A stretch of 64,000 nucleotides of DNA from JAVVHH01 sp965199585 (GCA_965199585.1 CBDASI010000002.1:248001-312000); one strand, 5' to 3'. Shown: positions 35,392-45,979, counted from the stretch's first letter. Program-made: numbers and translations. Notes: generated by a model not told the origin, from the letters alone.

Positions 35392-36924
35392 TCAGCTGAA
35401 GTTCTTGGCGAAACCGTCCAGGAAGCCGACCAGCGCCTTCTCCACGTCAGGCTTCATCTCGCGGCTGTCCCGGATTCCCGATAGCACTTCGGGGTGCTGC
35501 GTGCGCAGCTCGGCCAGCATGCGCTTCTCGAACTCGGTCACCTTGCCCACCGGCAGCTTGTCGAGATAGCCCTTAGTGCCCGTGTAGATGCTGACCACCT
35601 GCTCTTCGACCGGCATCGGGCTATACTGCGCCTGCTTCAGCAGCTCCGTCAGCCGCGCCCCGCGCGCCAGCAAGTTCTGCGTGCTCGCATCCAGGTCCGA
35701 CGCGAACTGTGCGAACGCCGCCATCTCGCGATACTGCGCCAGCTCGAGCTTGATGGAGCCCGACACCTTCTTCATCGCCTTGATCTGCGCCGCCGAGCCC
35801 ACCCGGCTCACCGACAGACCGACGTTCACCGCCGGCCGGATGCCGCGGAAGAACAGCTCAGTCTCCAAGAAGATCTGCCCGTCCGTGATCGAAATCACGT
35901 TGGTCGGGATGTACGCCGAAACGTCGCCCGCCTGCGTCTCGATCACCGGCAGCGCCGTCAGCGACCCGGCGCCATGCTCCTTGCTCATCTTCGCCGCCCG
36001 CTCCAGCAAACGGCTGTGCAGGTAGAACACGTCGCCCGGATAGGCCTCGCGGCCGGGCGGACGACGCAGCAACAGCGACATCTGGCGATAGGCGACCGCC
36101 TGCTTGGACAGGTCGTCATACGCGATCAGCGCATGCATCCCGTTGTCGCGGAAGAACTCGCCCATCCGGCAGCCGGTATACGGCGCCAGGAACTGCATCG
36201 GCGCCGGGTCCGACGCGGTGGCGGCGACCACGATGGAATACTCCATCGCGCCGTTCTCCTCGAGCGTGCGCACCAACTGCGCCACCGTCGACCGCTTCTG
36301 GCCGACCGCGACGTAGATGCAATACAGCTTGACCGTCTCGTCGGTGCCGGCATTGGCCTTCTTCTGGTTGATCATCGCGTCGATGATCACCGCTGTCTTA
36401 CCGGTCTGCCGGTCGCCGATCACCAGCTCGCGCTGGCCGCGGCCCACCGGGATCAGCGCGTCGATCGCCTTCAGCCCGGTCTGCATCGGCTCGTTGACCG
36501 ACTGCCGCGCGATGATGCCCGGCGCCTTGACCTCGACCCGCTGCATCGTGACGTCGACCAGCGGCCCCTTGCCGTCGATCGGGTTGCCCAGCGCGTCCAC
36601 AACGCGGCCCAGCAGCCCGCGGCCGACCGGCACGTCCACGATCTCGTTCGTGCGGGTGACGGTGTCCCCCTCGCGGATGTGGTTGTCGTCGCCGAACACC
36701 ACGATGCCGACGTTGTCGGTCTCGAGGTTCAGCGCCATGCCCTTCACGCCGGCATTCGGGAACTCGACCAGCTCGCCGGCCATGACGTTCTGCAGCCCGA
36801 ACACGCGGGCGATGCCGTCACCGACGGACAATACTTGTCCCGTCTCGGCGACGTTCTGCTCCGTGTCGAACGAAGCAATCTGCTTCTTGAGGATGTCCGA
36901 GATTTCGGCGGGACGGATTTCCAT
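35392..36924 (-). CDS. atpA: ATP synthase F1 alpha subunit
   Basis: The 510-residue non-catalytic nucleotide-binding subunit carries Walker A GDRQTGKTAVIID, the SLLLRRPPGREAYPGDVFYLHSRLLERAA stretch, and the GLSVSRVGSAAQIKAMKKV region. ATG 36924 gives the conserved MEIRPAEISDIL start; a GTG four codons earlier is a weaker alternative. TAAGATG joins it to the atpH stop. Confidence 0.97.
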   Translation of the reverse strand: MEIRPAEISDILKKQIASFDTEQNVAETGQVLSVGDGIARVFGLQNVMAGELVEFPNAGVKGMALNLETDNVGIVVFGDDNHIREGDTVTRTNEIVDVPVGRGLLGRVVDALGNPIDGKGPLVDVTMQRVEVKAPGIIARQSVNEPMQTGLKAIDALIPVGRGQRELVIGDRQTGKTAVIIDAMINQKKANAGTDETVKLYCIYVAVGQKRSTVAQLVRTLEENGAMEYSIVVAATASDPAPMQFLAPYTGCRMGEFFRDNGMHALIAYDDLSKQAVAYRQMSLLLRRPPGREAYPGDVFYLHSRLLERAAKMSKEHGAGSLTALPVIETQAGDVSAYIPTNVISITDGQIFLETELFFRGIRPAVNVGLSVSRVGSAAQIKAMKKVSGSIKLELAQYREMAAFAQFASDLDASTQNLLARGARLTELLKQAQYSPMPVEEQVVSIYTGTKGYLDKLPVGKVTEFEKRMLAELRTQHPEVLSGIRDSREMKPDVEKALVGFLDGFAKNFS

Positions 36925-36925
36925 C

Positions 36926-37486
36926 TTAGGCGGCACCCTTCATGGCGTACTGCAGGCGTTGCAGACGGGACTTCAAACTCGTGTCGTACAGCCGCGCGCC
37001 GATGCGCACGACCAATCCACCCAGCAGGCCGGGCTCGACGGTGTCGCGTATGTTGACCGAGCCATATCCGGCCTCGATCAACCGCGCCCGCAACTGCTCG
37101 CGCTGCACGTCGGACAGCGGATGCGCCGACTGCACATGCGCCACCACCACGCCGCGCTTGTCGGCGACCAGCGCCGCGAACGAATTGACGATCGGTCGCA
37201 GCGACCCGAGTCGGCGGTTGTTGGCCACCACGCCGACGAAATCGCGCACCAGCTTGCTGAAGCCCTGCTGCTCCAACACGGCATCGGTCGCCTTGCGGGC
37301 CTGGAGGACATCGATCAACGGGCTGGACAGGAGACGGCGGAGATCGGCGCTCTCGTCGATCAGCTTGCCGAGGCTTTCCATCTCCGAGACCGTCTGGTCC
37401 AACGCGCCGGTTTCATCGGCCTGCGCATACAGGGCGATGGAGTAACGGTCGGCGACGCCGCCGGAGGTCGTCGTGCCAGAGGCCAC
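36926..37486 (-). CDS. atpH: ATP synthase F1 delta subunit (OSCP-like)
   Basis: The 186-residue peripheral-stalk subunit has the family's RYSIALYAQADETGALD start and the C-terminal segment VEPGLLGGLVVRIGARLYDTSLKSRLQRL. A GTG start at 37486 is used. It is the first atp gene; its promoter must lie in the 559-base gap shared with the beta-helix protein gene. Confidence 0.94.
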   Translation of the reverse strand: MASGTTTSGGVADRYSIALYAQADETGALDQTVSEMESLGKLIDESADLRRLLSSPLIDVLQARKATDAVLEQQGFSKLVRDFVGVVANNRRLGSLRPIVNSFAALVADKRGVVVAHVQSAHPLSDVQREQLRARLIEAGYGSVNIRDTVEPGLLGGLVVRIGARLYDTSLKSRLQRLQYAMKGAA

Positions 37487-38045
37487 GCGGAACGTCCTGC
37501 AAAATGAGATGCCGGGCCTCTAACATGACCTCCCGCCACCGGCAACCACCGAACCGCACGCAATGACCTCCTTCTCGCCCATCCGAGGCGGCTCGCGCTC
37601 CCCGCCACCGGAAGCCGGCCCGTCATCCCGCGATCCGGACCATCGGCGGAGCATCGATCGAGGAACGTTCCTGCAGGCGATGACCTCGCCGATAGCCCCA
37701 CTGTACAGTTTCGCAGAGATCGTGCTCACCGCAGGACTGCGAACGACCTGATCTCCGCTCGAGCCCTGCATTGGGGCGAGATCATGGCAGCCTTCCCTCT
37801 TGCCGCTTCGCCGCCAATACTAATGTAAACACTCATCGTAAACTACTGACCCGCCACATCGTCACTCATCGCAACAAAAGGTTAATACTTCGTTTACATC
37901 TCCAAACTTCTAACTCGAATCCAAAACGATTGTGACATTCCACGCCGGTATTACACGCCAGCGTTGACGCTCCTCGCTAATTATGGCCAATCCAGCCCGA
38001 GCTGCCACAATCGGTACGCTCCAGGTTGCGTTGAGGAGTACGAAA
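37487..38045. other. Long divergent intergenic region (atpH / beta-helix protein)
   Basis: No convincing gene was found in these 559 bases; the short frames in it lack protein-like composition and ribosome-binding sites. The right half (about 37790-37950) is much AT-richer than average. It holds ATGTAAAC (37823-37830) and its perfect inverse GTTTACAT (37892-37899), with a further CGTAAAC between. A 12-base palindrome AGGAACGTTCCT lies at 37661-37672. Promoters for both flanking genes are expected here but no clear -35/-10 pair was identified. Confidence 0.6.
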
Positions 38046-40292
38046 ATGACGACACTGACAGTCGGGACGGGCCAGCAATTCAGCACCATTTCCGCCGCAG
38101 TCGCCGCCGCCAGATCGGGCGACACCATCAACGTCCAAGCAGGCACCTACACCAACGATTTTCCGGGCCAGATCAACGGCCTAACTATTCAAGGCGTCGG
38201 TGGCATCGCTAAGCTCGTCGCCACCCAGCAGCCCGCCAACGGCAAGGCCTATCTCGACGTCGCCGGCAACACCACGCTGAGCAATCTCGACATTTCGGGC
38301 ATCACCGTTCCCGACGGCAACGGCGCCGCCATCCGCTACGAAAGCGGCAACCTGGTCATCCAGAACACCGCCATCCACGGCAACCAGGACGGCATCCTCG
38401 GCGCCGCGGATACCAACGGCACCATTAGCATCGACGGCTCGGAAATCTACGCCAACGGCAGCGGCACCGGTTCGACCCACAACATCTACATCGGCGACAT
38501 CAAGACGTTCACGCTGACCAACAGCTATATCCACGACGCCATTGTCGGCCACGAGATCAAATCCCGCGCCGAGACCAACACCATCACCAACAACCGCATC
38601 GACGACGGCACCGGCACCGCCTCCTACGGGATCGACCTGCCCAACGGCGGCAACGCCACCATCACCGGTAACACGATCCAGAAGAGCGCCAACAGCGGCA
38701 ACCCCGTCTCCATCGCCTATGCCGAGGAGTACGATCCCAATAACCCAGTCGCCGAACACAAGCTCAACGCCGGCACCAACGTCACGATCATGAACAACAC
38801 CATCGTCAGCGACAAGGCCGGCGCCTCAATCGTCTGGGACACGACTGGCATCGCATTCAACGCCTCCAGCAACACGATCTACAACTACAGCCAGATCGAC
38901 AAGGCCAACCACGTCTCCGGCAGCGGCTTCACCGCCACCGGCAGCCGCCCCACGCTCGACACCTCGTCGCCGATCAACAAGTCCGGCAACTCCAGCACCA
39001 CTCCCCCGGCTACCACGACCGACATCACCCCGCCGTCGCTCAGCGCCACCGAGAGCGTGTCCGGCATCACCAATCGCGCCACCGACACCATCAGCGGCAA
39101 CGTCAGCGACACCGGCAGCGGCGTCGCCAAGGTCGAGATCTTCGACGTGATCGGCGGCAACCGGGTCGACCTCGGCAGCGCCACCCTGGCCAACGGCACC
39201 TATTCCTTCACCGCCGCCAACCTGTCCGACGGCACCCACGCCTTCTCGGCCGTCGCCACCGACAAGGTCGGCAACGTCAGTCAGACCGTCTCGGCCGGCG
39301 CCGCCCTCACCGTCGACACCGTCGCCCCGACCCTCAAGGCCGGCGAGAGCGTCTCCGGCACCACCTCCAAGACCAGCAACGTCATCTCCGGCACCGCCGC
39401 CGATGTCGGCACCGGCGTTTCCCGCGTCGAGGTCTTCGACACGACCGGCGGCCGCACCGTCGACCTCGGCGCCGCCACCCTGACCAATGGCAGTTGGACC
39501 TTCACCGCCAGCAATCTCGCCGCCGGCACCCACGCGTTCACCGCCACCGCCACCGACGCCGCCGGCAACACCAGCGCCGCCGTCTCCGCCGGCGCGAGCG
39601 AGACCGTGGTCGCCGTCACGACCCCGCCCGTCACGACTCCGCCCGTCACGACCCCGCCCGTCACGACCCCGCCCGTCACGACCCCGCCCGTCACGACCCC
39701 GCCCGTCACGACGCCACCCGTCACGACGCCACCGGTCACCACCCCACCCGCCGGCCCGCCGGTCGTGCCGACCATCGCCTCCGCATCCGTCGGCAACTCC
39801 GGCGCCCTGCAGATCGACGGTACCGCGCAGGCCAACAGCACCGTCACCGTCACCGACACGGTCGGCGGCAAGACCGGCACCATCGGCAGCGTCACCGCCG
39901 GCAGCGACGGCTCCTGGCACATCAGTGCCGCCACCGTCGACACTCACTCCATCAACAAGTTCGCCGTCGCGGCGACCACCGGCACCACCACCACGGCCGG
40001 GGCCGCCTCACTCACCCTGTCGAGCACCAACTCGGAAGTGCTGACCGGCACGGCGGACAAGGCCGACGTCTTCACCTTCAGCGGCAACTCCGGCCGCGAT
40101 TACATCCTCGGCTTCGAGGCCAACCGTGACGTCATCGATCTCGCCGGTTCCGTCTATCACTCGTTCGACCAGGTTCAGGCCAAGCTCACCGGCAGCGGCT
40201 CGACCATCCTCAACATGAACTCCACCTCGGCCATCGGCATCGTCGGCGTCGACCCGAACTCCCTGACCGCCGCCAACTTCCGCTTCAGCTAA
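38046..40292 (+). CDS. Large beta-helix / Ig-like repeat protein, probable type I secretion substrate
   Basis: The 748-residue protein starts MTTLTVGTGQQFSTISAAVAA and lacks a signal peptide. Residues about 1-330 look like a right-handed beta-helix (repeated N-x-I/N-T-I turns). Two Ig-like/Bap-type repeats (about 340-520, each ending in DGTHAFSAVATD or AGTHAFTATATD) follow. Next come a nine-unit VTTPP linker and a third Ig-like repeat. The end is D-V-F-T-F-S-G-N-S-G-R-D-Y-I-L-G-F-E (SG-x-D-x-I-x-GF), like the C-terminal region of RTX/serralysin-type T1SS substrates. ATG 38046 follows GAGGAG. No transporter genes are nearby; surface or adhesion function is inferred. Confidence 0.75.
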   Translation: MTTLTVGTGQQFSTISAAVAAARSGDTINVQAGTYTNDFPGQINGLTIQGVGGIAKLVATQQPANGKAYLDVAGNTTLSNLDISGITVPDGNGAAIRYESGNLVIQNTAIHGNQDGILGAADTNGTISIDGSEIYANGSGTGSTHNIYIGDIKTFTLTNSYIHDAIVGHEIKSRAETNTITNNRIDDGTGTASYGIDLPNGGNATITGNTIQKSANSGNPVSIAYAEEYDPNNPVAEHKLNAGTNVTIMNNTIVSDKAGASIVWDTTGIAFNASSNTIYNYSQIDKANHVSGSGFTATGSRPTLDTSSPINKSGNSSTTPPATTTDITPPSLSATESVSGITNRATDTISGNVSDTGSGVAKVEIFDVIGGNRVDLGSATLANGTYSFTAANLSDGTHAFSAVATDKVGNVSQTVSAGAALTVDTVAPTLKAGESVSGTTSKTSNVISGTAADVGTGVSRVEVFDTTGGRTVDLGAATLTNGSWTFTASNLAAGTHAFTATATDAAGNTSAAVSAGASETVVAVTTPPVTTPPVTTPPVTTPPVTTPPVTTPPVTTPPVTTPPVTTPPAGPPVVPTIASASVGNSGALQIDGTAQANSTVTVTDTVGGKTGTIGSVTAGSDGSWHISAATVDTHSINKFAVAATTGTTTTAGAASLTLSSTNSEVLTGTADKADVFTFSGNSGRDYILGFEANRDVIDLAGSVYHSFDQVQAKLTGSGSTILNMNSTSAIGIVGVDPNSLTAANFRFS
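39615..39749 (+). repeat. Nine tandem 15-bp repeats encoding the VTTPP linker
   Basis: The unit GTCACGACCCCGCCC occurs nine times without gaps; units 1 and 3-6 are identical, and units 2 and 7-9 carry one to three changes (for example GACGCCACC). Each codes V-T-T-P-P, giving a 45-residue threonine/proline linker. Near-identical units suggest recent slippage, so the copy number may vary between strains. Confidence 0.93.
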
Positions 40293-40302
40293 CCCGAAAG
40301 GC

Positions 40303-40334
40303 GTTGCCCTCTCCCGCCTGCGGGAGAAGGCAAC
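40303..40334. terminator. Bidirectional terminator hairpin (family C palindrome)
   Basis: GTTGCC pairs with GGCAAC and TCTCCCGC with GCGGGAGA, with one C/A mismatch between and a CT loop: a 14-bp stem. It lies between the convergent beta-helix protein and aminopeptidase genes. The core CTCTCCCGC/GCGGGAG recurs at 53785-53806 and 62960-62983. Confidence 0.8.
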
Positions 40335-40338
40335 GTCG

Positions 40339-41760
40339 CTACACCTCGAACCGCGCCGCTACCCAGCGGTCCAGCAGACGCACGCCCCATCCCGTCGGCC
40401 CCGCCGCCACCCGGTCGTCCGCCTCGTCATGCGCCTCGACCCCGGCAATATCCAGATGCACCCAGGGCATCCCGCCCACGAAACCGCTCAGGAAGGCAGC
40501 CGCATGGCACGCATCCGGCTGGCGCGTCCCGTCGCTGCACTGCCGCACATCGGCGACGTCGCTCTCCAGCACCGAGCGATACCCCTCCGCCAGCGGCATC
40601 CGCCACACCAGTTCCCCGACCGACGACCCGGCCGCCGCCATCTCCGCCGCCATCCCGTCATCCCCCGTGAACAGCCCGGCCATCTCGCACCCCAGCGCCG
40701 TCACAATGCTCCCCGTCAGCGTCGCCAGGTCGACTGCCACCGCCGGCCGCACCCGATCCTTGGTCCACGCCAGCGCATCGGCCAGCACCAGGCGCCCTTC
40801 CGCATCGGTGTCCACGATCTCCACCGTGGTTCCATCATACAGCCGCAACACGTCGCTCGGCCGATAGCTCGCCGCCCCGAACGCGTTCTCCGCGATCGCT
40901 AACACCGCGATCGCCGGCGCCGATGCCTTCCGCCGCGCCAGCGCCAGCATCGCCCCCGCCGCCGCCGCCGCACCGGCCATGTCGGCCCGCATCTCCCACA
41001 TCCCGTCCGCCGGCTTGATGCAAACGCCCCCCGTGTCGAACGTGATCCCCTTACCCACGAACGCCACCGGCGCCCCGCCACTCGTCCCCGCCCACCGCAG
41101 CACCGCCAGGCACGGCGGGTTCACCGACCCCCCGCCCACCGCCAGCATCCCGCCCATGCCCTGGCTCAGCAGCGTCGGCGCGTCCAACACCTCGATCTCG
41201 ATCCCGTCCGCCTCGAGCGCCCGCAACCGCTCCACCAACCCGGCCGGTGTCAGGAAATTGCTCGGCTCGGCCACCAGGTCCCGCGCGAACATCGCCCCTT
41301 CGACCCCCGCCGACACGGCCGCCCAAGCCGCCCGCGCCGTCGCCGGATCGTCGACCATGAGGTCGATCCGCTCCACCGCGATCCGCTCCGGCACCTCGTC
41401 CGCCGGCTCCGCCCGCGTCCGGTGCCGGTCCATCCGCCAGCTCCGCAACACCGCGCCCGCCGCCAACGCCGCCGCCTGCGCCGGGCCCAACCCCCGCGCA
41501 TCGAGCGCCACATGCGCCAGCGTCTCCAGCCGCGCCACCGCCAACGCCCCCGTCACCTCGAAATCCAGCGCGCCAGGCTGGGTCCCCATCCCCAGCAACA
41601 GAACCCGGCGACGCTTCCCGCCGACCTCCGCCACCTCGCCCGACCGCCCCCGGAACCCGGCCGCCGCCGCCCGCGCAGATTTCGGCACTGGCGCACCCGC
41701 CGGCACCGGAATCGCCCGCGCCGGCGCATCGCTTTTACGCCCGAACCGAACCTCCACCAT
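40339..41760 (-). CDS. Leucyl aminopeptidase family (M17) protein, divergent paralogue
   Basis: The 473-residue M17-type protein has the metal-site segments GKGITFDTGGVCIKPADGMWEMRADM and a signature reading VDTDAEGRLVLAD. In active leucyl aminopeptidases this is NTDAEGRL, so the asparagine is replaced by aspartate. The last C-terminal domain is conserved (VHLDIAGVEAHDE). It follows pepA by two bases and is transcribed with it. The N-terminal domain is short. It may be a less active or substrate-shifted duplicate. Confidence 0.88.
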   Translation of the reverse strand: MVEVRFGRKSDAPARAIPVPAGAPVPKSARAAAAGFRGRSGEVAEVGGKRRRVLLLGMGTQPGALDFEVTGALAVARLETLAHVALDARGLGPAQAAALAAGAVLRSWRMDRHRTRAEPADEVPERIAVERIDLMVDDPATARAAWAAVSAGVEGAMFARDLVAEPSNFLTPAGLVERLRALEADGIEIEVLDAPTLLSQGMGGMLAVGGGSVNPPCLAVLRWAGTSGGAPVAFVGKGITFDTGGVCIKPADGMWEMRADMAGAAAAAGAMLALARRKASAPAIAVLAIAENAFGAASYRPSDVLRLYDGTTVEIVDTDAEGRLVLADALAWTKDRVRPAVAVDLATLTGSIVTALGCEMAGLFTGDDGMAAEMAAAGSSVGELVWRMPLAEGYRSVLESDVADVRQCSDGTRQPDACHAAAFLSGFVGGMPWVHLDIAGVEAHDEADDRVAAGPTGWGVRLLDRWVAARFEV

Positions 41761-41762
41761 GG

Positions 41763-43226
<1,464 letters not shown>

Positions 43227-43290
43227 GAGACATCTTCCCGAATAGGACGCCGACCATAGCCACCGATCCGGAGCACGGCTACACAGGGGA

Positions 43291-44049
43291 ATGAACAACA
43301 CCGCGTTGCTAGAACTCGCGGCCGACCTCGCGCACCGGGCCGGTGCCGCGATCCTCGCCGTCCGCGCCCTCGGCTTCGAGACACTCCGCAAGGCCGACCG
43401 CTCCCCGGTCACCGCCGCTGACCACGCCGCCGAAGCCGTCATCGTCGCCGGGCTGCGCGCCGCCACCCCCGACATCCCCGTCATCGCCGAAGAAGAGATG
43501 GAAGCCGGCATCTCCCCTGACGTGAACCACGATTACTGGCTCGTCGACCCCCTCGACGGCACCCGCGAGTTCGCCGCGCTGCGCGATGAATTCACCGTCA
43601 ACATCGGCCTAGTCCGCCATGGCGTCGCCGTCCTCGGCGTCGTCGGCGTCCCCGCCTATGACGAGATCTTCGCCGGCTGCCCCGGCATCGCCTGGAAACA
43701 GACGGCCGCCGGCCGCGCCCCGATCCGCGCCCGCCCGATCCCCGAAGCTGGCCTTCACGTCCTGGCCAGCCGTCACTATTCCGGCGACCACCGCCTCGAC
43801 GCCTTCCTCAAGGGCCGGAAGGTGGAAAAAGTCACCAACATGGGCTCCGCCCTCAAGATGGTCCGCATCGCCGAGGGCGCCGGCGACCTCTACCCCCGCT
43901 TCGGCCGCACCATGGAATGGGACACCGCCGCCCCCCAGGCCATCCTCGAAGCCGCCGGCGGCACCCTCACCACCATGGACGGCGCGCCCTTCCGCTACGG
44001 CAAGCTCGACTGGGAGAACCCACCCTTCGTCTGCACCGGCCGCCTTTGA
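43291..44049 (+). CDS. Inositol monophosphatase superfamily phosphatase (CysQ/HisN-like)
   Basis: The 252-residue protein has the Mg-dependent phosphatase motifs AEEEM, DPLDGTREFAALRDEFTVNIGLV and EWDTAAPQAILEAAGG. Those match CysQ (3'(2'),5'-bisphosphate nucleotidase) best: DPLDGTREF is its usual form, while inositol monophosphatases read DGTxNF. The gene overlaps tsaC in TTGA, an unusual pairing; PAP turnover is the likely function, not proven. Confidence 0.85.
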   Translation: MNNTALLELAADLAHRAGAAILAVRALGFETLRKADRSPVTAADHAAEAVIVAGLRAATPDIPVIAEEEMEAGISPDVNHDYWLVDPLDGTREFAALRDEFTVNIGLVRHGVAVLGVVGVPAYDEIFAGCPGIAWKQTAAGRAPIRARPIPEAGLHVLASRHYSGDHRLDAFLKGRKVEKVTNMGSALKMVRIAEGAGDLYPRFGRTMEWDTAAPQAILEAAGGTLTTMDGAPFRYGKLDWENPPFVCTGRL

Positions 44050-45023
44050 CCGAAGCGCTCGCCGCCCCGGCCGGCATCCCGCGCGCCGCCGCCCTCCTGC
44101 AGGCCGGCCAGCTCGTCGCTTTCGGCACCGAAACCGTCTACGGCCTCGGCGCCGACGCCACCAACCCGACGGCCACCGCGGCCATCTTCACCGCCAAGGG
44201 CCGTCCCCACTTCAACCCGCTCATCATCCACTACCCCGATGCCGCCGCCGCCTTCCGCGACGTCGTCGCCAACGACCTCGCCCAGCGCCTCGCCGACGCC
44301 TTCTGGCCCGGCCCGCTCACCCTCGTCCTCCCCCGCCGGGTCACCTGCCGCGTCGCGCTCCTCGCCGGCGCCGGGCTCGACACGCTCGCCATCCGCATCC
44401 CAAGCGGCGAGCACGTCCAATCCCTGCTCCAGACCATCGGCGGCCCCATCGCCGCCCCGTCGGCCAACCGCTCCGGCCAGGTCTCGCCGACCACCGCCGC
44501 CCACGTCCGCGACGGGCTCGACGGCCGCATCGCCGCCATCCTCGACACCGGCCCCTGCCGCGTCGGCCTGGAGAGCACCGTGCTCGACCTCTCCAACAGC
44601 CAGCCCTTCATCCTCCGGCAAGGCGGCATCCCGGAAGAAGCCATCGTCGACTTGATCGGCCCGGTCGGCCGCGGCCTCACCCCCGGCCAAGCCGAAACCA
44701 CCCGCACCCTGCGCTCCCCGGGCCTGCTGGTTTCCCACTACGCCCCGACCCTCCCCGTCCGCCTCGCCGCCACCACCCCCGGCGATGACGCCCTCCTCGC
44801 CTTCGGTCCCACCCCGCCTCCGGCCCGCCTCATCTTCCAACTCAGCCCCACCGCCAACCTCGCCGAAGCCGCATCCCGCCTCTTCGAAGGCCTCCGCTGG
44901 CTCGACGCCGAAGCCCAACGCCAGGGCCTCCCCGGCATCGCCGTCACCCCGATCCCCAACGAAGGACTGGGCCGCGCCATCAACGACCGCCTCGAACGCG
45001 CCGCCGCCCCGCGCACGCCGTAA
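44046..45023 (+). CDS. tsaC: L-threonylcarbamoyladenylate synthase (Sua5/TsaC family)
   Basis: This enzyme makes threonylcarbamoyl-AMP for t6A37 in tRNA. The 325-residue protein has the YrdC domain (FGTETVYGLGADATNPTATAAIFTAKGRPHFNPLIIH, then SANRSGQVSPTTAAHV) and the C-terminal Sua5 domain (GLLVSHYAPTLPVRL). Its length places it with Sua5 rather than short TsaC. The start is a TTG at 44046 inside the preceding stop codon (TTGA); no ATG or GTG lies nearer the conserved start. Confidence 0.92.
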   Translation: MTEALAAPAGIPRAAALLQAGQLVAFGTETVYGLGADATNPTATAAIFTAKGRPHFNPLIIHYPDAAAAFRDVVANDLAQRLADAFWPGPLTLVLPRRVTCRVALLAGAGLDTLAIRIPSGEHVQSLLQTIGGPIAAPSANRSGQVSPTTAAHVRDGLDGRIAAILDTGPCRVGLESTVLDLSNSQPFILRQGGIPEEAIVDLIGPVGRGLTPGQAETTRTLRSPGLLVSHYAPTLPVRLAATTPGDDALLAFGPTPPPARLIFQLSPTANLAEAASRLFEGLRWLDAEAQRQGLPGIAVTPIPNEGLGRAINDRLERAAAPRTP

Positions 45024-45051
45024 CCGCGGACCGGAGAACTACAGCCCGCGA

Positions 45052-45828
45052 CTAACGCGTCGCGCAGAACTGATTGACTGCACTCACCAACGCGGCCGCC
45101 ACTTTCGCGTGGTATGACCCGTCCTGGATGGCTTTCTCTTCATCGCGATTCACGATGACACCCGCTTCCAGAAGCACGGCCGGCATCTTGGCCCCCCGAA
45201 GCACTGCAAGTTCGTCGAACCGATAGATCCCAAGGTCAGGGCTGAGCAGCACCCTGCTCTCGCCCGGTATCGGCTCAGCATGATGCAGCGACGGTCGAAG
45301 TCCCTGCGCTTTCAATTTCCGACCTAAATCTTCCGCAAACGAAAAGCCAAGTTTTGCCCAAGGCGAACTGACGGAGGTGAAGATCCCGTAGCCACTGAAT
45401 TTGTCGCTGTACGGTCGCGTCGCGCCGCCGAAGACCCAGTTCGACAGGTACTGTGGCTGAACTGAATCATGGTGAAGCGCAATAAACAGCGCCGCTCCCT
45501 GCTCGCGAGCGATCTCCGGGCGCCGGGATAAGGGAATACTGGCGCCGTCCTCATTGATAAGGAAGGTTCCCGAATATCCGGCGGCTATGAGCGCGGACCG
45601 TGCCAGCCTCCCGAGCGCCAGATTGTAGCTGAACTCGGTCACACCTCTCGCGCTCGTTGCGCCTGGCCTAGTCTTGCCGTGACCGATATCCAACGCGACC
45701 TTGAACGTCGCTTTCTCACACAAAGCTGCGTGGACCGACTTCGGCGCCGGCGTAGCTCTACCCTGAGCCGCACCATGCTGCATCATCAGCAGGAGCACGC
45801 CCACGACCCCGAGATGCAGGTGTCTCAT
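45052..45828 (-). CDS. N-acetylmuramoyl-L-alanine amidase (Amidase_3 type)
   Basis: The 258-residue exported enzyme has a signal peptide (LHLGVVGVLLLMMQHGAAQ) and the zinc ligands of Amidase_3: DIGHG (His), VTEFSYNLAL (Glu), ALHHDS (His) and VLLEAGVIVN (catalytic Glu). It cleaves peptidoglycan stem peptides. It lacks an AMIN or SPOR domain. Its codon use and base composition are visibly less GC-rich than the genes on either side, which may reflect transfer. Confidence 0.87.
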   Translation of the reverse strand: MRHLHLGVVGVLLLMMQHGAAQGRATPAPKSVHAALCEKATFKVALDIGHGKTRPGATSARGVTEFSYNLALGRLARSALIAAGYSGTFLINEDGASIPLSRRPEIAREQGAALFIALHHDSVQPQYLSNWVFGGATRPYSDKFSGYGIFTSVSSPWAKLGFSFAEDLGRKLKAQGLRPSLHHAEPIPGESRVLLSPDLGIYRFDELAVLRGAKMPAVLLEAGVIVNRDEEKAIQDGSYHAKVAAALVSAVNQFCATR

Positions 45829-45979
45829 CGCTCACTCAAGGATCAAAACGCCGCGCTGATTGCTGATGGACTATGCGCGCAAACGCGAAAACAAGCGCCC
45901 TGCCAAGTAGCAGGCGTCCCTCTACTTTCAGCGCCCCAACCTTGCCCCCACCCCCCTTTCCGTTCACCCTCCCCACCAA

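Noticed and set aside
37520..37771. Two small frames in the atpH/beta-helix gap as genes
   Set aside because: They are short, Ser/Pro/Arg-biased, mutually overlapping, and have no ribosome-binding site or recognisable motif.
39615..39749. Tandem repeats as a CRISPR-like array
   Set aside because: Units are adjacent without spacers and keep the reading frame; they encode a VTTPP linker.
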